Positions 44,401-52,349 of a DNA stretch of 64,000 nt are shown piece after piece. Source of the stretch: Paenibacillus sp. FSL R7-0337 (GTDB taxonomy: Bacteria; Bacillota; Bacilli; Paenibacillales; Paenibacillaceae); the NCBI RefSeq assembly GCF_037969875.1, contig NZ_CP150218.1:6014001-6078000 (forward strand). The letters are read 5' to 3'. The notes beneath the pieces are model-generated. The model was not told where the DNA came from and ran no database searches. It was given only the letters and a program-made list of their open reading frames with translations. The position numbers were made by a program, and so were the translations under genes. The first letter of the stretch is position 1. Each line of letters starts with the position of its first letter.

Positions 44401-47400
44401 AATACGTACTTCCTGCTACTGAAATACAAAAGCAGATTGCTGAAGCCTGGGAAGAGGTGCTTGGAGGGGTTAGGGTCGGCTTACACGACCGGTTTTTTGA
44501 AATTGGCGGCAATTCATTAAATGCGATCCGCTTGGCATCTAGACTGGAGAGTATTGCAGGCAAGGAGGTCCCGGTAACTGCTATATTTCAGCATCCAACG
44601 GTGGCTGAGCTGGCTGCTCACTTTGTGCAGGGTCAACCCAAGGTGAGGGACGAGCACGATGAGGGAGAACGGCAGAGCGAAGGAACCTTAGAGGAATCCG
44701 ATATAGCCATCATCGGAATGTCCGGAAGATTCCCCGGAGCCGGCAATGTGGAAGAGTATTGGGAGAATCTAAAGAACGGGATTGAGTCTATCTCTTTCTT
44801 TACTGATACGGAGCTACTGGAAAATGGAGTGGAGCCGGATCTGCTAAAGAATCCTAATTATATAAGAGCCAAAGGAATTGTGGAAAATGTGCAATGCTTC
44901 GATGCACCTTTCTTTAACTATTCTCTGACTGATGCGAAAATAATGGACCCTCAGCTTAAGGTTCTGCATGAATGTGCCTGGGAGGGACTAGAGGATGCAG
45001 GATATGCTCCCGAGCGTATTAAGGAGAGTGTTGGCGTATATGTAGGAGCAACCACAAATATTCACTGGCTGAAGCAGCTGTCCGAGTCTATGGGCGGGAG
45101 CTTGTCTGAGCAGTTTGAGGTTGGTGCATTAAATGATATGTATTCTTTAAGTACCAGGCTGGCATTCAAATTAAATCTTAAGGGGCCGGCGCTTAGCCTG
45201 CATACGGCCTGCTCAACTTCAGCAGTTGCCGTCCATTTGGCTTGCCAAGCATTACTGAATGGTGAATGTGACCTTGCATTGGCTGGAGGGGCTTCTATCA
45301 TTGTTCCGATAAAGACTGGCTATCTCTATCAAAAAGGCATGGTGAAGTCCGCTGATGGACATTGCCGTGCTTTTGATGCTGAAGCTAGCGGTGTGGTTGG
45401 CGGGGACGGGGCAGGGATCATTGTCCTGAAGCCTCTGTTGCAGGCGAAAGCAGATAGGGACAACATTCATGCAGTAATTAAAGGCTCGGCTATTAACAAT
45501 GACGGTAACAGAAAGGTAGGCTATTCAGCACCCAGTGTTAAAGGACAAGCGGATGTTATAAGGGCTGCGTATAAGGCCGCCGGCGTATCCCCAAGTTCTA
45601 TCAGCTATGTGGAGGCGCATGGAACAGGAACATTACTGGGAGATCCGATAGAGATTGAGGCACTGGCTGATGTATTTGGACCTGTGCATAGCGGGCGCTG
45701 CGCCATCGGTTCTGTAAAAACCAATATAGGTCATTTAGATGCAGCAGCAGGAATTGCCGGAATAATAAAAACAGCGCTAGCGCTGAAAAATAAGAGCATT
45801 CCAGCTTCCTTACATTATAAATCTCCTAATCCGCATATCAATTTCAGCCATAGTCCCTTCTATGTAAACTCGACATTGTCGGAATGGGTATCGGGTGATC
45901 AGCCTCGTCGGGCTGGCGTAAGCTCCTTTGGCATCGGCGGTACGAATTGTCATTTGGTGCTTCAAGAGGCTTCAGATGTGGAGCAGCCTTCTCCAGATAG
46001 CCACTCATGGAAGGTATTCCCTTTGTCAGCTCAGACGCCTACGGCGCTGGATACGATGACGGAGAATCTGGCCCAATTCTTACAAAGTAATCTATCGCTT
46101 GATCTCTCGGATGTAGCGTATACTCTGCAAGTCGGAAGAAGGAGCTTCCCGTACCGGAGGATGTTTGTCTGTAACGATGCGGCAGAAGCTTGTTCGGCAT
46201 TGACTCCCGTTTCCGGGACATCAGAGTATAGAGATTACGATCAGAGGAAGCTACACTCTTCATTCGCGGGGAAGATGGCCAAAAAGAAAATATTTATGTT
46301 TCCCGGTCATGGCGCTGAGTACCTGAATATGGGGCGTGAGCTCTATGAACAGGAACCCGCGTTCCGCAAGCATCTGGATAGATGCTTTGAACTGGTAAGC
46401 TTAATGGCGACTGATGTCCGGTCAGTCCTGTATCCTGAGTCGGATCTGATTGATCAAGCCGAACAATTACTGAAGAGAACCGAATTGGCCCAGCCCATTT
46501 TATTCTCATTTGAATATGCCCTTTCCCGGATGTTGGCAGAATGGGGCGTAGAACCCGACATGATGATCGGATACAGCCTGGGTGAATATGCGGCCGCTTG
46601 TTATTCGGGGGTGTTCTCCCTGGAGGATACGATCCGGCTTCTCCTCTGCAGGGGACGATTAATGCAGCAAGTACCCAAAGGGGCGATGCTTAGTATTCCA
46701 TTGCCGGAAGAGGCAGTAATACCTTTATTATCCGATGGCTTGTCCTTGTCAGTTGATAATGGAACTTCATGTATTATTGCAGGAACAGAGGAAGCTATAG
46801 CCAATTTCGAGCTTACAATGAAGCAGAATAAACAAATGTGTACCCGGATCAATATTGCACATGCGGGACACTCCGCGATGATGGATGGTATATTGCAAAG
46901 CTATGAAGCGGAGCTTCGGGCAGTTAAGCTGAATCGGCCTGCTGTTCCATTTGTCTCTACAGTAACGGGAACCTGGATTACAGACGGGGAAGCAACGGAT
47001 ATCAAGTATTGGGTTAAGCAAATGCGGGAGACGGTCCGTTTTGCCAAAGGCATTCAAGAATTGGCATCAGATTCTGACAGGGTTTTTATCGAAGTAGGAC
47101 CGGGTCAAGATTTAAGCCTGCTTGTCCATCGTTTCTTGGATGGAAGCCGTCAGCAATATGCAGTGAATGTAATCCGTCCTTCGCATATTGTAAGGTCTGA
47201 TGTTCATTACCTGCTGAACAAACTGGGCCGTCTTTGGTTGTCAGGCATTGATATCGACTGGGGCGCATTAGAAGCGAATCAGAATCGGCGCAGGCTGAGC
47301 CTGCCAACCTATCCGTTTGAGCGAGAATTTTATGGTGAAATAACCTCGCTGCCGCAATCCTCAGCCGTGAGTGTTAAAGGCGGCAAGAAAGAAGCTGTTA

Positions 47401-50400
47401 CAGACTGGTTCTATGCGCCCGCCTGGCGAGAGTCAATATTGCCCGCCTCCTCAGCCGCAGCTTCACTTGCAGACTGTAGCTGGTTGGTTTTTGCAGATGA
47501 ATGTGGTCTTGGAGAGATGATTGTCAGCCAATTGGAGCAGGCAGGCGGGAAAGTCTTCCTTGTTAAGCAAGGGACAGCCTTCAACCTCTTGAGTTCCAAT
47601 GCAGCGGAGATTCATCCTGCAGTCCTGGAGGATTATGAGAAGCTGTTTGCTACAGACTTTCTGGCAGAAGACAAGGGATTCAAAGTAATCCATATGTGGG
47701 GTGTAACCGGGAAACCGTCCAACCAGCACCATGACGACTGGATTGAGTATATTCAGGACATTGGATTGTACAGCCTGCTCTATCTGACGCAAGCCGCAGC
47801 CCAAAAGTCTACTGCGCAGCTGCCTGTGTGGGTAGTGACAGACCATATGCAAAATGTTGCCGGAGAAGCCCTGCTTTATCCCGAAAAAGCAACGGTTCTG
47901 GGTGCATGCCTAACCATTTCCCAGGAATACCCTCACATGAAATGCCGTAACATTGATGTATCTGGAGAGTACGCTGGAGGCTGGGAGCAGGAGCGGCTGG
48001 TTCGTCAAATCATGAATGAGCTGAAGCAGGATGAGGCGGAAGTTTCCATAGCCTACCGAAATCATCGACGATGGCTGCAGAGGTACGAGCGGACTCCATT
48101 GCCAGCCCAGATACTGGAGCATAAAGGTTTACGGAAGGAAGGCGTATATGTCATTATTGGCGGCCTGGGCCATATTGGAACTACTCTTGCCCAGCATCTG
48201 GCCGAGACTGTTCAAGCCAGGTTAGTGCTAATCGGACGCAGTCTTTTTCCTGAGAGGAAGTATTGGGAGCAATGGCTTAGTGACCATGCCGTGGATGATC
48301 CTGTAAGTGGACAAATCAAGAAGGTATTACAAATGGAAGAAACGGGTGCAATTGTTCAAATTATTAGTGCGGATGCGGCGGATGAGGAGAAGATGATCGA
48401 AGCCTTCTCAAAGGCGAAAAAGAGCTTTGGGACCATCCATGGAGTCATATATGCAGCAGGAGTAACAGGCAAAGATTCATTTTCGACGATTGCGATGACT
48501 GATGTTTCTTATTGTCGGGAACATTTCCGTCCTAAAATGCATGGGGTAATTGTTCTGGAGAGTGTTCTAAAAGGAATGGAACTTGATTTTTGCATTCTAA
48601 CTTCGTCGCTTTCTCCGATTCTTGGAGGCATCGGATTTTTTGCCTATTCTGCCGCTAGTCATTTTCTTGATGCCTATGTGCGCAAGCATAATAAAGGCCA
48701 TAAGCAGCAATGGCTATGCCTTAATCTGGATGGCTGGAATATGCCTATGAATGAGGGCGATTCCGCTATGGGTTCAACACTTGCTAATCTGTTAATTAGT
48801 CCACAGGAGGGAAGAGTCGTATTCAGCAGGGTGTTTCCGCAGGCAGAGCTAGGGCAGATCATTGTGTCAACGGGTGATTTGCAGGATCGGATTGACAAAT
48901 GGGTTAATTTCAAGTTTGTTTCCCGTTCCCTGCCGGAGTACCCATTGCAGAGCTCGCGGCATTTTTTGTCTGTTGAATATGTTCCTCCGAGGCACCGGAC
49001 AGACGAATTAATCACTGAAATTTACAGGAGCTTCTTTGCTTTGGAGCAAATCGGTATCGAGGAAGACTTTTTTGAGCTTGGCGGGGATTCTTTAAAAGCC
49101 ATATCACTAGTGACCCGAATTCAGCAGGAGACCGGTTATGTCTTGCCGGTGGCTGATTTCTTCAAGCACTCAACGCCTCGAAAGATCAGTGATTATATCA
49201 TGTCTGCCGGAGATATGGCTGGCTTCAGAATCTATCCAGCGGAGCAGAAGGCACATTATCCCTTATCTTCTGCCCAAAAGAGATTATACGTGATGCATGA
49301 GCTTGAACCTGAAGGTGTAGCTTACAATGAGACAACGGCATACCGGATTCATATGGAGCTTGATATAGCAAGGGTGCAGCAAATATTCCAGAAGCTGATA
49401 GACCGTCATGAAAGCTTCCGGACATCATTTCATTTAATGAACGATGAGGTTGTTCAAAAGATTCATGAGGAGCTGCAATTCACGCTGGAATATGCCGAGG
49501 TGAATGAAGAAGGCGCAGCACAACGGATTTCGGATTTCATTAGGCCGTTTGATTTGACGCAGGCGCCGTTATTTCGGGCAGGTGTCTTCAAGGTGGCAGC
49601 GCTTAGTTATATCCTCATAGTTGATCTTCATCATATCATAGCGGATGCGATATCCTTTGATCATGTAATTCGTGACTTTTTTGATTTCTATGTAAATAAA
49701 GAACCGGTAACCCTTGGATTGCAATATAAAGATTACTGTGAATGGCTGAATAGTCCAGAGCAGGTGCAACGAATTCATGAACAAGGCCGTTATTGGATAG
49801 AACAATTTGCAGATAATATCCCTGTCCTCCATTTAAACACGGATTTCCCGCGTCCCTTGATAGGCAATTCCCAAGGAGGAGCCATAACCTTTGCCATCGG
49901 CCAAGAGATGACGGAGCAGCTGCAATCACTGGCATCAGAACAAAAAACAACCTTGTATACGCTTCTGCTGTCGGTCTATGCATTGCTTCTGGCCAGACAT
50001 TCAGGACAAGAGGATTTCGTCATCGGGTCCCCTGTTTCGGGAAGGCCGAATGTGGAATTGAACCCGATTGTGGGGATGTTCGTAAACATGCTGCCGATAC
50101 GCAGCTATCCCCGTAGGGACATGACCTATGTGGAGTTTCTAATGGAAATGAAGGAGTCAGTTCTGAAATCTTTGGAGAATCAGGAGTATCCATTTGATGA
50201 TCTTGTGCGGACTTTGGATATCAGACGGAATCTGGCACGCCATCCAATATTCGATGTTGTTTTCTCGCTGCAGCATCTTGCAGAAGAGATGACAGGGGCT
50301 GAAGATCTGCACGTTGAACTGTACCCGATTGATAAGAACAGATCACCATTTGATCTTATTTTGACCGCAACAGAATCAGATAATGGCATTCATATGCAGC

Positions 50401-50585
50401 TCGAATATTCCAGTGGATTATTCACTCCGGGCTCGGCGAATAAGCTGGCAGCCCACTATCTCGAGCTAATCGGCACAATTATTGAAGACCCCGGCAAAAC
50501 CATTGGAGAGATTACGGCGCAACCAGATATCCTGCTGGCCAGCGGCGGAATTTCTTCAGGCGAATACACCGGATTCGATTTTTAA
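41499..50585 (+). CDS. Hybrid NRPS-PKS: C-A(Asn)-PCP-KS-AT-KR-ACP-C
   Basis: A 3028-residue megasynthase. Condensation: HHIICDG at 143-149. Adenylation: TSGTTGNPKG; the pocket, read by eye against GrsA, is D-L-T-K-I-G-E-V-G-K, which indicates Asn. PCP: Ser1006 (GGNSL). KS: Cys1238 (TACSTS), HGTGT, NIGH. AT: Ser1693 (GYSLGEY), with GHGAEY and HAGHS (1788-1792) replacing the usual GQGSQ and HAFHS. KR: GGLGHIG and the SS...YSAAS active site, with Ser for the usual Asn. ACP: Ser2531 (GGDSL). The final C has HHIIADA (2711-2717), Ala for Gly. There is no E, MT or TE domain. The GTG at 41499 after AGGGGGG is preferred over TTG 41469. It ends with a C domain that must use the next NRPS as acceptor. 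Confidence 0.9.
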   Translation: MLKLDKNDVEEIVALTPLQEGILFHYLKDPDTDAYHEQLSIELTGELHFTLFEKAWNLVVESNEMLRTTFRWRKVSHPVQIVLKKQPVAVEYYNFSNDPRMEEEIEQLLFDDKMHKFDLQERPFRLKLCTRSQDKHVLIVSNHHIICDGWSTGNLLRQFLVSYECLIRNEQPPRFAVSKFSDFVRMLKDKDQKVLQAYWKKYLDQAEPAKQIVVEGRNEEKDSSCIISMDASPGMFQKINEFLRVNEATLASLLYSAWAILLERYTGTKDVIMGTTVSGRNYELPGIENMVGLFISTIPLRVQIDGEGTALELVRRVGRDVRSNQDHSSLSLTDITDQSGLSTSDELFKSIVVIENYPLDSALFNSNGPLRVNVYTIDEKNNYDLSLSVFAADRLQLQLHYQPRNLNEAAAQRLLNHLMGIIEQIVYFPSRSLKQIRTLPANEEYEAIYSYNRMEHHSTAQETIHQLIEKQVIKTPDRVALECGEQALTYHELNKKVNQLAWSLRKMGVKEESLVGIMVNCSMEMVIGSLAILKAGGAYLPIDPSYPLDRKEYIVRDSGIELLLTVSPLNETTSLPCSMICIEDEQWYAGEASNPRTSVVPGNLAYCIYTSGTTGNPKGVLLEHRNIVGYLKWAAKTYVKNENSNFPLYSSLGFDLTVTSLFTPLITGHTVIVYNGDNKGQLLEQIIDENKVGVVKLTPSHLKLIRNKVIRDSNIKIFIVGGEDLETALAEQISRNCNHEIEIMNEYGPTEATVGCMTHSYNPKLSEGLTVPIGMPADGVSLYILDRYLQPVPAGVVGELYISGGHIARGYLNKLDLTGERFIRNPYYTETAEGNHAPLMYKTGDLAVMADGKKMIFKGRVDNQVKINGYRIELGEIENQLLRYKAVTGCLVVDEKDQEGQRFLVVYYEAQEELSVEKLRKHLTAYLPAYMIPARYMWLQKLPLNEHGKANKALLPRFGEYVVHPHLEYVLPATEIQKQIAEAWEEVLGGVRVGLHDRFFEIGGNSLNAIRLASRLESIAGKEVPVTAIFQHPTVAELAAHFVQGQPKVRDEHDEGERQSEGTLEESDIAIIGMSGRFPGAGNVEEYWENLKNGIESISFFTDTELLENGVEPDLLKNPNYIRAKGIVENVQCFDAPFFNYSLTDAKIMDPQLKVLHECAWEGLEDAGYAPERIKESVGVYVGATTNIHWLKQLSESMGGSLSEQFEVGALNDMYSLSTRLAFKLNLKGPALSLHTACSTSAVAVHLACQALLNGECDLALAGGASIIVPIKTGYLYQKGMVKSADGHCRAFDAEASGVVGGDGAGIIVLKPLLQAKADRDNIHAVIKGSAINNDGNRKVGYSAPSVKGQADVIRAAYKAAGVSPSSISYVEAHGTGTLLGDPIEIEALADVFGPVHSGRCAIGSVKTNIGHLDAAAGIAGIIKTALALKNKSIPASLHYKSPNPHINFSHSPFYVNSTLSEWVSGDQPRRAGVSSFGIGGTNCHLVLQEASDVEQPSPDSHSWKVFPLSAQTPTALDTMTENLAQFLQSNLSLDLSDVAYTLQVGRRSFPYRRMFVCNDAAEACSALTPVSGTSEYRDYDQRKLHSSFAGKMAKKKIFMFPGHGAEYLNMGRELYEQEPAFRKHLDRCFELVSLMATDVRSVLYPESDLIDQAEQLLKRTELAQPILFSFEYALSRMLAEWGVEPDMMIGYSLGEYAAACYSGVFSLEDTIRLLLCRGRLMQQVPKGAMLSIPLPEEAVIPLLSDGLSLSVDNGTSCIIAGTEEAIANFELTMKQNKQMCTRINIAHAGHSAMMDGILQSYEAELRAVKLNRPAVPFVSTVTGTWITDGEATDIKYWVKQMRETVRFAKGIQELASDSDRVFIEVGPGQDLSLLVHRFLDGSRQQYAVNVIRPSHIVRSDVHYLLNKLGRLWLSGIDIDWGALEANQNRRRLSLPTYPFEREFYGEITSLPQSSAVSVKGGKKEAVTDWFYAPAWRESILPASSAAASLADCSWLVFADECGLGEMIVSQLEQAGGKVFLVKQGTAFNLLSSNAAEIHPAVLEDYEKLFATDFLAEDKGFKVIHMWGVTGKPSNQHHDDWIEYIQDIGLYSLLYLTQAAAQKSTAQLPVWVVTDHMQNVAGEALLYPEKATVLGACLTISQEYPHMKCRNIDVSGEYAGGWEQERLVRQIMNELKQDEAEVSIAYRNHRRWLQRYERTPLPAQILEHKGLRKEGVYVIIGGLGHIGTTLAQHLAETVQARLVLIGRSLFPERKYWEQWLSDHAVDDPVSGQIKKVLQMEETGAIVQIISADAADEEKMIEAFSKAKKSFGTIHGVIYAAGVTGKDSFSTIAMTDVSYCREHFRPKMHGVIVLESVLKGMELDFCILTSSLSPILGGIGFFAYSAASHFLDAYVRKHNKGHKQQWLCLNLDGWNMPMNEGDSAMGSTLANLLISPQEGRVVFSRVFPQAELGQIIVSTGDLQDRIDKWVNFKFVSRSLPEYPLQSSRHFLSVEYVPPRHRTDELITEIYRSFFALEQIGIEEDFFELGGDSLKAISLVTRIQQETGYVLPVADFFKHSTPRKISDYIMSAGDMAGFRIYPAEQKAHYPLSSAQKRLYVMHELEPEGVAYNETTAYRIHMELDIARVQQIFQKLIDRHESFRTSFHLMNDEVVQKIHEELQFTLEYAEVNEEGAAQRISDFIRPFDLTQAPLFRAGVFKVAALSYILIVDLHHIIADAISFDHVIRDFFDFYVNKEPVTLGLQYKDYCEWLNSPEQVQRIHEQGRYWIEQFADNIPVLHLNTDFPRPLIGNSQGGAITFAIGQEMTEQLQSLASEQKTTLYTLLLSVYALLLARHSGQEDFVIGSPVSGRPNVELNPIVGMFVNMLPIRSYPRRDMTYVEFLMEMKESVLKSLENQEYPFDDLVRTLDIRRNLARHPIFDVVFSLQHLAEEMTGAEDLHVELYPIDKNRSPFDLILTATESDNGIHMQLEYSSGLFTPGSANKLAAHYLELIGTIIEDPGKTIGEITAQPDILLASGGISSGEYTGFDF

Positions 50586-50616
50586 AATTCATAGATAGAG
50601 AAGAGGAAATGGAACG

Positions 50617-51795
50617 ATGATCGAAAATTTTATTAATATTAATGCATATTTTGACTACCAGTTGTTTGATCAGACCAATAAGCAGCCGATAACCTCGGAG
50701 CAGTTCAGAGGGATTTTCCCCCCTTCCCTGGTAGAGATGGAACTGTCCAGAAATCATACGATCCCTATACCTCGAGAGGTAAGGGATGTTTTTGCTGAAT
50801 TCAGACCCACACCGCTATTCCGGGCGGAAGCCTTTGAGAAGGCCATAGAGTCAGACTGTGAGATTTATATCAAGGATGAGGGGGCGACATTTTCAGGAAA
50901 TCACAAAGCGAACAGCGCCTTCTTCATAGCGTGTCTATGTAAACAGGACGGGATTGAAACGATTACAACGGAAACCACGGGCAATTGGGGGATCGCGCTT
51001 GCGCTTGCTTGCAATCATTTTAAAATCAAATTAATTTGCTTCATTGACGAAGAAAGCCACCGTCTTAGACCAGACAGAAAAACAGAGATGGAGAGGGTTG
51101 GAGCCGAGGTTATTGTTGTCCAGCTGGATCAGACCCATAGTGATCTGTTAACCTTGTCGGCTGACTCTGCGATTACCTACACCCGGAATTTGAAGAATGC
51201 GACCTACGTATTTGGAAGCGTATACGGGTATTTTATTATTCCACAAACCATCATAGGTCTGGAAGCAAAACATCAGTTGGAACAACTGGGAAAGTATCCT
51301 GATATTCTGGTGGGAAGCTGCGGCGGGGGAGCCAATATTTTGGGAACCTCATCTGCATTTATTGCTGATGCTCTGACTACCGGACGAGACATTGAAGTCT
51401 TCTCTGCCGAAGCGGATAGCTGCCCTATTCTGTCTCAAGGCAAGCCGGGCTTCTATTCCATTGACAGCCAGAATTACTATCCGGATATTTACACGTATGG
51501 CTTGGACGGACTCTTGAACAATTCTTCATATATAGGTGGTTTGGGCTCTACGATTGTAGCACCGGCAGTCTACCAATTCCATTCCAATGGACTGATAAAG
51601 TCGCAAACCTATTCACCTGAGGAAGCGCGGCTGGCGGCAGATATATTCAGAACCTCGCAAGGAAAGTATGTCGCTCTGGAAACCGGATATCAGCTGGCAG
51701 CAACCATACAAAAAGCCAAAGAAAATAGTGGGAAAGTTATATTGGTGAATATAAGCTCCGGCAACAATGACACTCAATTCTACCAAAAAGGATGA
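50617..51795 (+). CDS. TrpB-like PLP enzyme (tryptophan synthase beta-like)
   Basis: A 392-residue fold-type II PLP enzyme. The cofactor Lys is Lys97 in SGNHKANSA, matching the TGSHKxN motif of TrpB. The phosphate-binding loop is SCGGGANILG. Other TrpB2-like text includes RPTPLFRAE and TETTGNWGIALA. There is no trpA or other trp gene, and the gene sits inside the NRPS-PKS operon, so it likely makes a beta-substituted or dehydro amino acid for the product rather than tryptophan. GAGGAAATGG precedes the ATG. Cysteine-synthase- or threonine-synthase-like roles cannot be excluded by reading alone. Confidence 0.75.
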   Translation: MIENFININAYFDYQLFDQTNKQPITSEQFRGIFPPSLVEMELSRNHTIPIPREVRDVFAEFRPTPLFRAEAFEKAIESDCEIYIKDEGATFSGNHKANSAFFIACLCKQDGIETITTETTGNWGIALALACNHFKIKLICFIDEESHRLRPDRKTEMERVGAEVIVVQLDQTHSDLLTLSADSAITYTRNLKNATYVFGSVYGYFIIPQTIIGLEAKHQLEQLGKYPDILVGSCGGGANILGTSSAFIADALTTGRDIEVFSAEADSCPILSQGKPGFYSIDSQNYYPDIYTYGLDGLLNNSSYIGGLGSTIVAPAVYQFHSNGLIKSQTYSPEEARLAADIFRTSQGKYVALETGYQLAATIQKAKENSGKVILVNISSGNNDTQFYQKG

Positions 51796-51800
51796 TTACA

Positions 51801-52349
51801 ATGACCCATACTCATAAAATTCAATATCCAACATTGGAAACGGAACGACTGCTTATCAGAGAGCTTACCTTGAAGGATGCTCCAGAGGTCTACCGGCACT
51901 TTAGGGATAGTGAGGTTACAAGATTCATGGATATTGAGCCCTGCAAGGATCTGAAGGAAGCGGAGGAGATCATCGGGTTTCATGTAGAAGATAGCGGTAC
52001 CCGGTGGGGAGTTATAGATAGAGATGCGGGTGACTTCATGGGAACCTGCGGATATCACTGCTGGTATATGGATGAGAAGCGGGCGGAGCTAGGGTTTGAT
52101 CTGTCTCCGGGCTATTGGGGCAAGGGCTTCATGTTCGAAGCGCTCGAGCCGGTACTCAGATTTGCCTTCACCCAAATGGGCCTGGAGCGGATTGAAGCGA
52201 CTGTGGAGCCGGCGAATAGACGATCATTGGCACTGTTGAACAGATGCTCGTTCATTCAGGAAGAGGAATTGAGGGAAGGCTTGATTTATTTGTATCTGCC
52301 TAAGGATAGATGGGAAGCTACTGCAAAGGACGATCAGCATGATTCTTGA
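51801..52349 (+). CDS. GNAT (RimJ/RimL-like) acetyltransferase in the cluster
   Basis: A 182-residue acetyltransferase. It begins with the LETERLLIRELTLKDAPEVY strand-helix common to RimJ/RimL. The acetyl-CoA site is AELGFDLSPGYWGKGFMFEA, then LERIEATVEPANRRSLALLN and CSFIQEEELREG. An ATG at 51792 overlaps the preceding stop; ATG 51801 has AAAAGGA at a proper distance. In zwittermicin and paenilamicin producers a GNAT (ZmaR, PamZ) protects the host by acetylating the product. That role here is inferred from position only; acetylation of an intermediate is also possible. Confidence 0.75.
   Translation: MTHTHKIQYPTLETERLLIRELTLKDAPEVYRHFRDSEVTRFMDIEPCKDLKEAEEIIGFHVEDSGTRWGVIDRDAGDFMGTCGYHCWYMDEKRAELGFDLSPGYWGKGFMFEALEPVLRFAFTQMGLERIEATVEPANRRSLALLNRCSFIQEEELREGLIYLYLPKDRWEATAKDDQHDS

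Noticed and set aside
50617..51795. Housekeeping tryptophan synthase beta
   Set aside because: No trp genes around it, and it is embedded in the biosynthetic operon.
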